Origin: Pseudacidovorax intermedius
GTDB lineage: Bacteria; Pseudomonadota; Gammaproteobacteria; Burkholderiales; Burkholderiaceae_C
DNA: 64,000 nucleotides
Direction: 5' to 3'
Assembly: GCF_003350475.1 (NCBI RefSeq)
Contig: NZ_QQAV01000007.1
Coordinates: 186,001 to 250,000 of the forward strand
Below the pieces are notes generated by a model. It was not told the DNA's origin. It made no database searches and saw nothing but the letters and a program-made list of their open reading frames with translations. The translations under genes and the position numbers were made by a program. Below are positions 7,551 through 15,910 of the stretch, piece after piece; the stretch's first letter is position 1; the number at the start of each line of letters is the position of its first letter.

Positions 7551-8687
7551 TCAGGCCACCCGGCGTTGGGCTTCGGTGCGGCGGGCCGCGGCACGCTCGG
7601 CGACGAGGGCGCGCGTGCGCGGGATCAGCTCACGGCCGTAATCCAGCGCATCTTCGAGCGGATCGAAGCCGCGGATCAGGAAAGTGGTCACGCCCAGTTC
7701 CCAGTAGTCGAGCAGCGCTTCGGCCACCTGCTCGGGCGTGCCGACCAGGCCGGTGCTGTTGGAGCGGCCACCTGTCTCCTGCGCGATGGCTGTCCACAGG
7801 CGCTTGTCCACGCGCGGCCCCTGGTCGGCCGCGGCCAGCAGGCGGCGCGCGCCTTCGCTCTGCTGCGGGCCGCCGCGCGAATAGCCGGCCACCACGCGCA
7901 GGCGGCGCGTCTCTTCGAGGATGCGGTCGGCGCGGGCCCAGGCCGCGGCTTCGGTCTCGGCGAGCACGGGCCGGAAGGAGACCGAGAAGTTGACCTGCCG
8001 GCCATGGCGTGCAGCCTCGGCGCGCACGCGCGTGGTCAGGTCGCGCGCCTGGTCCAGCGTCTCGCCCCACAGCGCGTACACGTCGGCATGCTTGCCGGCG
8101 ACCTTGAGCGCAGCCTCGGACGCGCCGCCGAAGTACACCGGCACGTGCGGCAGGCCGTCCTGCGTCTGCACCGGCTTGACCTCGGAGAAGGCGTTCTCGG
8201 CCTGGTAGTGGTCGCCGTGGTGGTGGAAGGGGCGCTCGCTGGTCCACACCTTGCGCAGCACCTCCAGGTACTCGTCGGTGCGGGCATAGCGCTGGTCGTG
8301 GTTGAGCCAGTCGCCGTCGCGGCGCTGCTCTTCGTCGGAGCCACCGGAGATGTAGTGCACCGCGAGGCGCCCGCCCGTGTACTGGTCCAGCGTCGCGAAC
8401 TGCCGGGCCGCCAGCGTGGGCGCGACGAAACCGGGTCGGTGCGCCAGCATGAAGTGGATGCGCTCGGTCACGGTGGCCGCATAGGCCACGGTGAGCGTGG
8501 CATCGGGGCTGGTGGAATGGTGCGGCACCAGGATGCGGTCGAAGCCGGCCTGCTCGTGCGCCTGGGCGAAGGCCCGCACGTAATCGCGGTCGATGGCGGG
8601 ACCGCGCGGCGCATGCGTCTCCGAGACCTTCTGGGTCTGGATCATGCCGATGAACTGGACCTGGTCGTCGGTGGGGGTGTGGCTCAT
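7551..8687 (-). CDS. FMNH2-dependent alkanesulfonate-type monooxygenase (luciferase-like)
   Basis: 378-aa bacterial-luciferase-like monooxygenase of the SsuD/SfnG group, start ATG 8687. Family segments include RGPAIDRDYVRAFAQAHEQAGFDRILVPHHS, TERIHFMLAHRPGFVAPTLAARQFATLDQYTGGRLAVHYISGG reading through the beta-barrel, DEYLEVLRKVW and VPVYFGGASEAALKVAGKHADVYALWGE. Such enzymes use reduced flavin from a partner reductase plus O2 to release sulfite from a sulfonate or to oxidise a sulfone. No reductase is encoded in this operon; the ssuE-like gene at 31335 is the nearest candidate. It is distinct from the ssuD at 32360, so the organism has at least two desulfonating enzymes here. Confidence 0.88.
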   Translation of the reverse strand: MSHTPTDDQVQFIGMIQTQKVSETHAPRGPAIDRDYVRAFAQAHEQAGFDRILVPHHSTSPDATLTVAYAATVTERIHFMLAHRPGFVAPTLAARQFATLDQYTGGRLAVHYISGGSDEEQRRDGDWLNHDQRYARTDEYLEVLRKVWTSERPFHHHGDHYQAENAFSEVKPVQTQDGLPHVPVYFGGASEAALKVAGKHADVYALWGETLDQARDLTTRVRAEAARHGRQVNFSVSFRPVLAETEAAAWARADRILEETRRLRVVAGYSRGGPQQSEGARRLLAAADQGPRVDKRLWTAIAQETGGRSNSTGLVGTPEQVAEALLDYWELGVTTFLIRGFDPLEDALDYGRELIPRTRALVAERAAARRTEAQRRVA

Positions 8688-8726
8688 GGATGGCTTTCTG
8701 GACGAGGGAAGAGAGGGGATGCGGCC

Positions 8727-9731
8727 TCAGGCCGCGGAAGGCGCGCCGGCACGCAGCGCGGCGTCGAAGCGCCGGTCCCACAGCGGACGGACGTCGGCCG
8801 GGCCGTCCAGCACGCCCAGGCGCAGGAAGGTGTCCGCCACGTCCTGGTGGCTGCGCACGGCGGCATCGCTCACGCCCACCAGGGCGTAGTCGTCGCTGCG
8901 GCGGTTGAAGAGCTCCACGATGTCGCCGACGGGGATGCGGGTCTCGGCCGACTGCGTGCGCGCATAGGCCAGGAAGTTGCCGTTGACCCAGGCATAGGCC
9001 CGCTGCAGCCGCTGCAGGAAGTCGCCGATGGCGGCGCGGCGGCGCGCGTCCTCCAGCGAGCGCGGATTGGCATAGACGGGAAAGTTGCCCGACAGGTAGC
9101 CGACGCCCGTCTTGAGCACCCGCGCGCCATGCTGCAGCCGGGCGATCTGGCCGTTGTAGCCATAGATGGCCCAGGCATCGAGATCGCCCCGCGCGAAGGC
9201 CGAGAGGCCATCGGCCGGGCTCAGGTTGACGGCCTGGATGTCGTTGAAGGACAGGCCGGCCTCGGCCAGCTGCTTGGCCAGGAAGTAGTGCGCCGTGGTG
9301 GCGCGCACATAGCCCACGCGTTTTCCCTTGAGCTCCGCGATGGACTGGATGGGTGCGTCCTTGCGGGCGACGGTGACCTGGTTGTTCAGGTCTTCATGGA
9401 TGGCGGCCACCAGCTTGAGATTGGCCTTCTGCCGCGCCGCGAACACGGGCGGGATTTCGCTTCCGGAGCCCAGGTCCAGCGCATCGCCGTTGATGGCCTC
9501 GATGTGCAGCACGCCGTTGTTGAGCTCGCGCCAGTCGATGCGGTAGGGCGCCTGCTGCAGGCCTGCGGCATCGAGCAGCGCGCGCCAGTTGCCCTTGTAG
9601 GTGCCGACGCGCAGCGTGACGCCGGCGAGGTCGTCGTGGGGGGCGGCCAGTGCGGCCATGGGAGCCAGGGCCGCGGCCTGCAGCAGGCGGCGGCGTGTGG
9701 CACGGAAATTGGAAGGCGAAGAGCGCGGCAT
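8727..9731 (-). CDS. ABC transporter substrate-binding protein, SsuA type (third of three)
   Basis: 334-aa periplasmic receptor, start ATG 9731, the first gene of the minus-strand operon. The signal sequence reads RATRRRLLQAAALAPMAALAAP. The mature protein begins GVTLRVGTYKGNWRALLDAAGLQQ, followed by LDLGSGSEIPPVFAARQ, LKGKRVGYVRATTAHYFLAKQLAEAG and LDAWAIYGYNGQIA, which match the aliphatic-sulfonate receptor family. It is 109 bp from the divergent flavoprotein gene at 9841, so both operons probably share a control region. Confidence 0.87.
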   Translation of the reverse strand: MPRSSPSNFRATRRRLLQAAALAPMAALAAPHDDLAGVTLRVGTYKGNWRALLDAAGLQQAPYRIDWRELNNGVLHIEAINGDALDLGSGSEIPPVFAARQKANLKLVAAIHEDLNNQVTVARKDAPIQSIAELKGKRVGYVRATTAHYFLAKQLAEAGLSFNDIQAVNLSPADGLSAFARGDLDAWAIYGYNGQIARLQHGARVLKTGVGYLSGNFPVYANPRSLEDARRRAAIGDFLQRLQRAYAWVNGNFLAYARTQSAETRIPVGDIVELFNRRSDDYALVGVSDAAVRSHQDVADTFLRLGVLDGPADVRPLWDRRFDAALRAGAPSAA

Positions 9732-9840
9732 GGGGCGAACCGTATCGGCCCATGGCCTTCGCGTGAACGTCGGATTCCGAGTTTGGATATGCGCAAACGA
9801 TGGTTCCCGCGCGCGCGGATGGGCTCCACAGTGCGCTCTC
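9732..9840. promoter_or_regulatory. Divergent promoter region between two organosulfur operons
   Basis: 109-bp gap between two divergent start codons. It contains an imperfect dyad, GTTTG (9781-9785) and CAAAC (9794-9798), around an AT-richer core with GATATG. This could be a regulator site, but no regulator gene of the CysB/Cbl or SfnR type is present in the window to pair it with. No confident -35/-10 pair was found. Confidence 0.35.
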
Positions 9841-11139
9841 ATGAGTGCACTGCCCCAGACCCTGTTCGCACCGGCCCTCGACGGCGTCGGTGATTCCCCT
9901 GCGCCGCTGCGGACCGCGCCGCGTGTCAACGACGCCACGCTGGCGGCCTTGACCCGCCGCTTCGCCGCCACCGCCTCCGACCATGACCAGGCCGGCCGCT
10001 TTCCGCACGACAACTTCGACGAGCTGCAGCGGCTGGGCCTGATCGGCCTGGTCGCGCCCGAAGCCTGGGGCGGTGGCGGCGCCACGCTGGCCGAGGCGCG
10101 CCGCGTGATCGCGGCCGTGGCGGCGGGCGAGCCGGCCACGGCGCTGGTCCTGACCATGACCTACCTGCAGCACCAGGCGCTGCGCCATCCGGCCAACCGC
10201 TGGCCGGCGCACCTGCGCGAGGCCGTGGCCCGCAGCGGCGTGCGCGAAGGGGCGCTGGCCAACGCGCTGCGCGTCGAGCCGGCGCTGGGCTCGCCGGCCC
10301 GGGGAGGCTTGCCCGGCACGGTGGCGCGGCGCGAAGGCAAGGAGTGGGTGATCGATGGCCACAAGCTCTACACCACCGGCATCGAGCGGCTGTCCTGGCT
10401 GCTGGTGTGGGGCCGCACCGACGAGCCACAGCCGCGCACGGGCTTTTTCCTGGTGCCGGGCAAGGCGCCGGGCATCCGCACCATCGCCAGCTGGGACCAC
10501 CTGGGCCTGCGCGCCTCGGGCAGCCACGAGGCGGTGCTGGAGGGCGTGCGCATTCCGCTGGACCATGCGGTGGACATCCGCCCTGCAGCGCAATGGGCGC
10601 CCTCGGCGGCGACGGCGGCCGATGCCGACGCCTACGCCAGGCAGCAGGCCTGGATGGTGACGTTGCTGGGCAGCCTGTACGACGCCGTGGCGGGCGCCGG
10701 GCGCGACTGGCTGCTGGGCTTCCTGCAGTCGCGGGCGCCGGGCAGCCTGGGCGCGCCGCTGTCGACCCTGCCGCGCGTGCAGGAGAAGGTGGGCGAGATC
10801 CAGGCCCTGCTGCGCACCAACCGCGTGCTGCTGGACGACCTGGCTGCATGTACCGATGCCGGCCAGGTGCCGACGCCGGCCGAGAGCGGCCTGGTCAAGC
10901 ACACCGTGGGCACGCAGGCCATCGCCGCGGTGGAACTGGCCTTGCAGCTCAGCGGCAACCATGGCCTGGCGCGCCAGAACCCATTGGAGCGCCATCATCG
11001 CGACGTGCTGTGCGCGCGCATTCACACGCCCCAGAGCGATGCCGCGCTGGTGGCGGCCGGCCAGCAGGCGCTGACCGCGGCAGGCCGGACGGCGCCCAAT
11101 CGACCCACTGCCGGCCAAGCAGCCACAATCGCCGCATGA
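9841..11139 (+). CDS. Acyl-CoA dehydrogenase-like flavoprotein, SfnB/DszC group
   Basis: 432 aa from ATG 9841; the open frame upstream to 9601 is antisense to the neighbouring receptor gene and is not used. The acyl-CoA dehydrogenase fold is seen as DNFDELQRLGLIGLVAPEAWGGGGATLAEARRV, the mid-domain EWVIDGHKLYTTGIERLSWLLVWGRTD and the C-terminal helical domain with ALQLSGNHGLARQNPLERHHRDVLCARIHTPQ. The HHRD near the end is typical of the SfnB/DszC monooxygenase-like branch, which uses FMNH2 and O2 on sulfur compounds, rather than true acyl-CoA dehydrogenases with a catalytic Glu. Its stop overlaps the next start (ATGA). It heads a plus-strand operon of sulfur oxidation genes. Confidence 0.82.
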   Translation: MSALPQTLFAPALDGVGDSPAPLRTAPRVNDATLAALTRRFAATASDHDQAGRFPHDNFDELQRLGLIGLVAPEAWGGGGATLAEARRVIAAVAAGEPATALVLTMTYLQHQALRHPANRWPAHLREAVARSGVREGALANALRVEPALGSPARGGLPGTVARREGKEWVIDGHKLYTTGIERLSWLLVWGRTDEPQPRTGFFLVPGKAPGIRTIASWDHLGLRASGSHEAVLEGVRIPLDHAVDIRPAAQWAPSAATAADADAYARQQAWMVTLLGSLYDAVAGAGRDWLLGFLQSRAPGSLGAPLSTLPRVQEKVGEIQALLRTNRVLLDDLAACTDAGQVPTPAESGLVKHTVGTQAIAAVELALQLSGNHGLARQNPLERHHRDVLCARIHTPQSDAALVAAGQQALTAAGRTAPNRPTAGQAATIAA

Positions 11140-11741
11140 CCGGCATCACCCGCCTGCGCGACTTCGTGGTCGGCTTCCACCGCCTGCTCGATGACCGCCC
11201 CGACGAGCCCCGCATCCTGCGCGAGGGTGGGGCGCTGCTGGCCCAACTGGTCGCGCAGGACGACTGGCTGCCCGAGCCCTTCGCCCGCCCCGACCCCACC
11301 TACTACCAGCAGCACCTGCTGTATGCCGACGCGAGCGAGCGCTTCTCGGTCGTGAGCTTCGTCTGGGGCCCGGGCCAGGCCACGCCGGTGCACGACCACA
11401 CCGTATGGGGCCTGATCGGCATGCTGCGCGGCGCGGAGATCAGCCAGGGCTACGGCCCCGATGCCGACGGGTGCTGGCAGCCGCAGGGCGCGCCCGTGCA
11501 CCTGCGGCCGGGCCAGGTCGAGGCGGTGTCGCCGCGTGTCGGCGACGTGCACCGGGTGCGCAATGCGCTGGCCGACCAGGTCTCCATCAGCATCCATGTC
11601 TACGGCGCCAACATCGGTGCGGTGGCACGCCACACCTACCCGGCCGAAGGCGGGCGCAAGCGCTTCGTCTCCGGCTATTCCAACGCCGTCCTGCCCAACC
11701 TGTGGGACCGCAGCGCCGAGGTGCGGGCGGCGACGTCCTGA
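11136..11741 (+). CDS. Cysteine dioxygenase / 3-mercaptopropionate dioxygenase-like cupin
   Basis: 201-aa cupin of the thiol dioxygenase family, start ATG 11136, sharing ATGA with the preceding stop. The iron-binding residues are visible: HDH at 86-88 (TPVHDHTVWGLIGMLRG) and a third His at 139 (GDVHRVRN), with the conserved SIHVYGANIG strand. These enzymes oxidise cysteine or 3-mercaptopropionate to the sulfinate with O2. The bacterial length and the lack of a cysteine in the Tyr-Cys crosslink position suggest the mercaptopropionate-type branch, but the substrate is not certain. It is followed 36 bp later by a multi-rhodanese gene, a pairing consistent with handling of the sulfur released. 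Confidence 0.85.
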   Translation: MTGITRLRDFVVGFHRLLDDRPDEPRILREGGALLAQLVAQDDWLPEPFARPDPTYYQQHLLYADASERFSVVSFVWGPGQATPVHDHTVWGLIGMLRGAEISQGYGPDADGCWQPQGAPVHLRPGQVEAVSPRVGDVHRVRNALADQVSISIHVYGANIGAVARHTYPAEGGRKRFVSGYSNAVLPNLWDRSAEVRAATS

Positions 11742-11777
11742 GCTTGCCGCGCGCCGCATGGCTTCTTTCCGTTCTTC

Positions 11778-13412
11778 ATGACCCAGACTGCTTCTCTGTC
11801 CCCCTTGCCCGCGCTGAGCGTTGCCCAGGTGCGCCAGCACCTGCTGGACCGCCGCGAGATCGCCCTGCTCGACCTGCGCGAGGAAGACCCCTATGCCCAG
11901 GCCCATCCGCTGTGGGCCGCCAACCTGCCGCTGTCGCGCGTCGAGCTGGAGGCCTGGCGCCGCATCCCGCGGCGCGACACGCTCATCGTGCTCTACGGCG
12001 AGCATGAAGGCGAGGACCTGGTGCCGCGCGGCGCCGCTGTGCTTGCCCGGCTCGGCTACACGAACCTGCATGCACTCGAAGGCGGGCTGGAAGGCTGGCG
12101 GCGCGCCGGTGGCGAGCTGTTCCGCGACGTCAACGTCCCCAGCAAGTCCTTCGGAGAGCTGGTGGAGCATGAGCGGCACACGCCCTCGCTCGCGGCCGAG
12201 GAGGTCAAGGCCCTGCTCGACGCCCAGGCCGACGTGGTCGTGCTCGACGCGCGCCGCTTCGACGAGTACCAGACCATGAGCATCCCCGGCGCCACCAGCG
12301 TGCCCGGCGCCGAACTGGTGCTGCGCGCACGGGCGCTGGCGCCCGATGCGGCCACGCGGGTCATCGTCAACTGCGCCGGGCGCACGCGCAGCATCATCGG
12401 CACGCAGTCGCTGGTGAATGCCGGCCTGCCCAACCCGGTGGCGGCCCTGCGCAACGGCACCATCGGCTGGCTGCTGGCCGGCCAGCAACTGGAACATGGC
12501 GCGCAGCGACGTGCGCCGCCGGACGTGGATCCGGCCGTCCGCGAACAGGCCCGTGCCGACGCCCAGGCCGTGGCGGCCCGCGCGGGCGTGCGGACGCTGG
12601 CATTGGCCGACCTGCCCGCGTTGCTGGGCGAAGCCGGCCGCACCACCTACCGGCTCGACGTGCGCACACCCGAGGAATACGAGGCCGGCCACCTGCCCGG
12701 CTTTGCCAGCGCTCCCGGCGGCCAGTTGGTGCAGGAGACCGACCACCACGCCCCCGTGCGTGGCGCCCGCTTCGTGCTGGCCGACGACGACGGCGTGCGC
12801 GCCGCCATGACCGGCTCCTGGCTGGCGCAGATGGGCTGGGAGGTGTGGCGCATCGAAGGCGCCGCCCCCACCGACTTCAGCGAGACGGGCACGCCCGCGC
12901 CAGAGCGGCCCGCGCCGCACCGCGACGTCGAGCCCATTGCGCCCGCGGCCCTGGCGGCGCTGCTCGAGGCGGGCGATGCCGTGCTCATCGACGTCGGTGC
13001 CAGCGCCAACTATGTCAGGCGCCACATCCCCGGTGCCTGGTTCGCCGTCCGCGCCCAATTGGCGACGGCCCTGGCGCGGTCACTGCCCGCCGCCAGCCAG
13101 TATGTGCTGACCTGCGGCACCAGCCTGCTGGCGGCCCATGCCGCGGCCGACCTGCGCGCCCTGCTCGACGCGCAGGGGCGCACCGACCTGCCGGTCCGCC
13201 TGCTGACCGGCGGCAATGCCGCCTGGTTCGCCGCCGGTCTGCCCGAAGAAGCCGGCGAGGCCCGTCTGGCCACGCCGCGCACCGACCGCTACCGCCGTCC
13301 CTACGAGGGCACGGACGCTCCGCGCGAAGCGATGCAGGGCTACCTGGACTGGGAGTTCGGCCTCGTCGCCCAGCTCAGCCGCGACGGCACACACCATTTC
13401 CGCGTGATCTGA
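11778..13412 (+). CDS. Four-domain rhodanese-like sulfurtransferase
   Basis: 544 aa with four rhodanese-like units in tandem: about 14-115, 135-240, 272-365 and 385-490. Unit 2 has a full active loop, Cys199 in NCAGRTRS. Unit 4 has Cys446 in TCGTSLLA, a shorter and unusual loop. In unit 1 (LYGEHEGED) and unit 3 (LADDDGVRA) the cysteine is replaced, so they are probably structural. The tail YLDWEFGLVAQLSRDGTHHFRVI follows the last unit. Rhodaneses carry sulfane sulfur as a persulfide on Cys. Encoded directly after a thiol dioxygenase, it may transfer or detoxify persulfide or sulfite; the direction is inferred. Confidence 0.85.
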   Translation: MTQTASLSPLPALSVAQVRQHLLDRREIALLDLREEDPYAQAHPLWAANLPLSRVELEAWRRIPRRDTLIVLYGEHEGEDLVPRGAAVLARLGYTNLHALEGGLEGWRRAGGELFRDVNVPSKSFGELVEHERHTPSLAAEEVKALLDAQADVVVLDARRFDEYQTMSIPGATSVPGAELVLRARALAPDAATRVIVNCAGRTRSIIGTQSLVNAGLPNPVAALRNGTIGWLLAGQQLEHGAQRRAPPDVDPAVREQARADAQAVAARAGVRTLALADLPALLGEAGRTTYRLDVRTPEEYEAGHLPGFASAPGGQLVQETDHHAPVRGARFVLADDDGVRAAMTGSWLAQMGWEVWRIEGAAPTDFSETGTPAPERPAPHRDVEPIAPAALAALLEAGDAVLIDVGASANYVRRHIPGAWFAVRAQLATALARSLPAASQYVLTCGTSLLAAHAAADLRALLDAQGRTDLPVRLLTGGNAAWFAAGLPEEAGEARLATPRTDRYRRPYEGTDAPREAMQGYLDWEFGLVAQLSRDGTHHFRVI

Positions 13413-13433
13413 TCCCGCAGCAGCAGCCACCGT

Positions 13434-13457
13434 AGCCGCAGCCGCAGCCGCAGCCGC
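13434..13457 (+). repeat. Hexanucleotide microsatellite (AGCCGC x4)
   Basis: Four exact AGCCGC units in tandem, flanked upstream by degenerate CAGCAGCAGCCACCGT, 21 bp after the rhodanese stop codon. The tract can change length by slippage, but it is outside any coding frame I accept. Confidence 0.7.
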
Positions 13458-13768
13458 GCTGACGCTGGCGTTGGAGGGTGGTGAGTCATCGCTCCCGGGG
13501 TGTCGGCTGCGTCGCGTTCCTACGCCTGATATATCCGGAATCTGACGCGGTGCCCGGTTTCTTCTGACTACCCTCACCAATGCGGGACGGCATGAAAGTT
13601 CGCTCGCGTTTTTTCGGAGGGACGGCCCGGCGCCCCGGGCCTTGAACAGAGAGAGCGGCGGGCACTCCCATGCAGATACAAAAGCGTTCATCGCGCCGAG
13701 GCGAGCAGGCGGAGGCTCGTCCCGCCGCGGGTGCGATCGCGTCAGGGTCTTAAACCGCTGCGTGCACC
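13458..13768. other. Intergenic region upstream of the MHYT-GGDEF-EAL gene
   Basis: About 310 bp without a convincing gene. A perfect hairpin GGCCCGG-CGCC-CCGGGCC lies at 13624-13641, without a T-tract. A short AT-richer patch (TGATATATCCGG, near 13528) could be part of a promoter. No ribosome binding site is evident before the ATG at 13769. Short open frames here are Ala- or Arg-rich shadows. Confidence 0.4.
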
Positions 13769-15862
13769 ATGACTGCGACGATGGCGTCCACCTACGACCC
13801 GCTGATCGTCGCGGCGTCGGTGGCGCTCTCCATCTTTGTGGCGTTCGTCGCGCTCGATCTGGGCGAGCGCGTCCATACCCGCGACCGACTGACGGCGCTC
13901 ATCTGGTGTGCCGGTGGGGCGCTGGTCATGGGCACGGGCATCTGGGCCGTGCATTTCGTCGGCATGATGGCCCACAGCCTGCCCGTATCCATGGGCTACA
14001 GCTATGGCTTCACGGGGCTGTCCTGGCTGCTGGCGGTACTGACCGCGGCGGTGACGCTTCTCCTCGCGCGCGCGCGGCGCCTTGCGTGGCCGCAGCTCGC
14101 GGGCGGCTCTGCTCTCATGGCCATCGGCTTCCTGAGCATGCACCAGATCGGCATGCTGTCGCTCGACATGTCGCCCGGGGTCTCGTGGAATCTGCCGTTG
14201 ATCGGCTTGGCGACCCTGCTTGTCTGGCTGGCCTCCGCCACCACGCTGCGGCTGTTCTTCAGGCGGCGGGAAGGCTCCCACGCCCGCGCGCAGCAGCTGT
14301 GGATGGCCGTCGGGCTGGGTGCCGCGATGATCGGCACGCACTACATGGGCATGGCTTCGGCAAGCTACGCCGAGGGCAGTGTCTGCCTCAGTGCCGAGCA
14401 GCTCGGCGGCGATGGGCTCGTCCTGATGGTGATCGCTGCCACCGTGCTGATGCAGGTGCTGACGCTGGTCACGGCCATGCTCGACGCGCGGCTTCGGGGC
14501 CAGACCCGAACCCTGCATCACTCGCTCGAGCGGGCCAATCATCAGCTGCAGGAGGCCAACGACGAGCTGGACCGTCGTGCCGTGCTGGATCCGCTCACCG
14601 GTCTGCCCACGCGTGCATTCTTCGATGAGCGGTTGGCCTCGGCGCGGACGGGGGGCGTGCGCAAGCTGGCGGTGCTCTTCGTCGACCTCGATGGCTTCAA
14701 GCCGGTCAACGACTCCTTCGGCCATGCATGCGGCGACAAGGTGCTGCGCGAGGTGGCCGACCGCTTGCGCCGCGTGCTGCGCAGCGGCGACACCGTCGCG
14801 CGCGTCGGCGGGGACGAGTTCGTGGCGCTGATGGAGGACGTGGCCCATCCGGCCGACTGCAGCATGGTGGCCGGCCGCATCCTCGACGAGCTGGCACGCC
14901 CCTTCACGGTGGGCGAGCCGCCGGTCCAGATTTCCGCGTCGATCGGCATGGCCATGTACCCCGACCACGCGCGCAAGGGTGCCCTGGTGGCCCATGCCGA
15001 TGCGGCCATGCGGGCCGCCAAGCGGGCAGGAGGGCGACAGTACGCCTTCTTCGAGCCACACATGAGCACCAATGCCCATGAGCAGCTCAGCCTGCAGACG
15101 GAGCTGCGCCAGGCCCTGGAACGCGGCGAGCTGGTGTTGCACTATCAGCCCAAGATCGACTGCCGCCGGCGCGAGTTGGCGGGGGTGGAGGCGCTGGTCC
15201 GCTGGAACCACCCGGTGCGCGGCACCCTGGGGCCCTCGACCTTCATCCCGGTGGCCGAGCGCTTCGGCCTCATCGGCCAGTTGGGCCAGTGGGTGATCGA
15301 GGAGGCTTGCCGCCAGATGAAGGACTGGGCCCGCGTCGGCATGCCGATGCGTGTGGCCATCAATCTGTCGGCCCAGCAGCTGCACGAGGCCGACCTGGTC
15401 GAGCGCATCGATGCGGCCCTGCGCCGTCACGGGGTGGCGGCCTCGCAGTTGCTGTGCGAGATCACCGAGACCGTGACCATGGAGGACGTCAACACCACGC
15501 AGGAGGTGTTCGGCCGCCTCGCGCGCATCGGCGTCTTCATCGCCATCGACGACTTCGGCACCGGGTACTCGAGCCTGAGTTACCTGCGGCGCCTGCCCGC
15601 GCGGCAGCTCAAGATCGACCGCAGCTTCATCAGCGACCTGGAGACCAGCGCCGACGCCCGCGCCGTGGTCGATGCCGTCGTGCGGCTGGCCCATGCGTTG
15701 GGCCTGCGGGTGGTGGCAGAGGGTGTCGAGACGGCGGGCCAGCGCGACATCCTCGTCGGCATGAACTGCGACGAGCTGCAGGGCTACTTCTTTGCGAGGC
15801 CGATGCCGGCAGATCAGTTGGTGGCCTGGAGCCGGCGGCGGCCATCGTTGGCGCGCGTGTGA
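13769..15862 (+). CDS. MHYT-GGDEF-EAL membrane cyclic-di-GMP signalling protein
   Basis: 697-aa inner-membrane bifunctional c-di-GMP protein. The first about 235 residues form seven hydrophobic segments with three MHYT-type motifs: VHFVGM (61), MHQIGM (124) and THYMGM (190). The MHYT domain is proposed to sense O2, CO or NO through bound metal. A linker helix leads to a GGDEF domain with an intact GGDEF at 347-351 and inhibitory RSGD at 338-341, so the cyclase can be active and product-inhibited. The EAL domain has EALVRWN at 474, ITETVTMED, DDFGTGYSSLSYLRRLP and KIDRSF, so phosphodiesterase activity is also expected. A second ATG lies 12 bp downstream. It stands alone between convergent neighbours. 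Confidence 0.92.
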   Translation: MTATMASTYDPLIVAASVALSIFVAFVALDLGERVHTRDRLTALIWCAGGALVMGTGIWAVHFVGMMAHSLPVSMGYSYGFTGLSWLLAVLTAAVTLLLARARRLAWPQLAGGSALMAIGFLSMHQIGMLSLDMSPGVSWNLPLIGLATLLVWLASATTLRLFFRRREGSHARAQQLWMAVGLGAAMIGTHYMGMASASYAEGSVCLSAEQLGGDGLVLMVIAATVLMQVLTLVTAMLDARLRGQTRTLHHSLERANHQLQEANDELDRRAVLDPLTGLPTRAFFDERLASARTGGVRKLAVLFVDLDGFKPVNDSFGHACGDKVLREVADRLRRVLRSGDTVARVGGDEFVALMEDVAHPADCSMVAGRILDELARPFTVGEPPVQISASIGMAMYPDHARKGALVAHADAAMRAAKRAGGRQYAFFEPHMSTNAHEQLSLQTELRQALERGELVLHYQPKIDCRRRELAGVEALVRWNHPVRGTLGPSTFIPVAERFGLIGQLGQWVIEEACRQMKDWARVGMPMRVAINLSAQQLHEADLVERIDAALRRHGVAASQLLCEITETVTMEDVNTTQEVFGRLARIGVFIAIDDFGTGYSSLSYLRRLPARQLKIDRSFISDLETSADARAVVDAVVRLAHALGLRVVAEGVETAGQRDILVGMNCDELQGYFFARPMPADQLVAWSRRRPSLARV

Positions 15863-15910
15863 CGCGGCGGCCTGCCGGGTTGCTTCAGCCGCGTGCAGGC
15901 TGCGCGGGTG

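Noticed and set aside
13080-13691. 203-codon minus-strand frame over the AGCCGC repeat
   Set aside because: It owes its length to the Ala/Thr-coding repeat and antisense rhodanese sequence; no domain or ribosome site.
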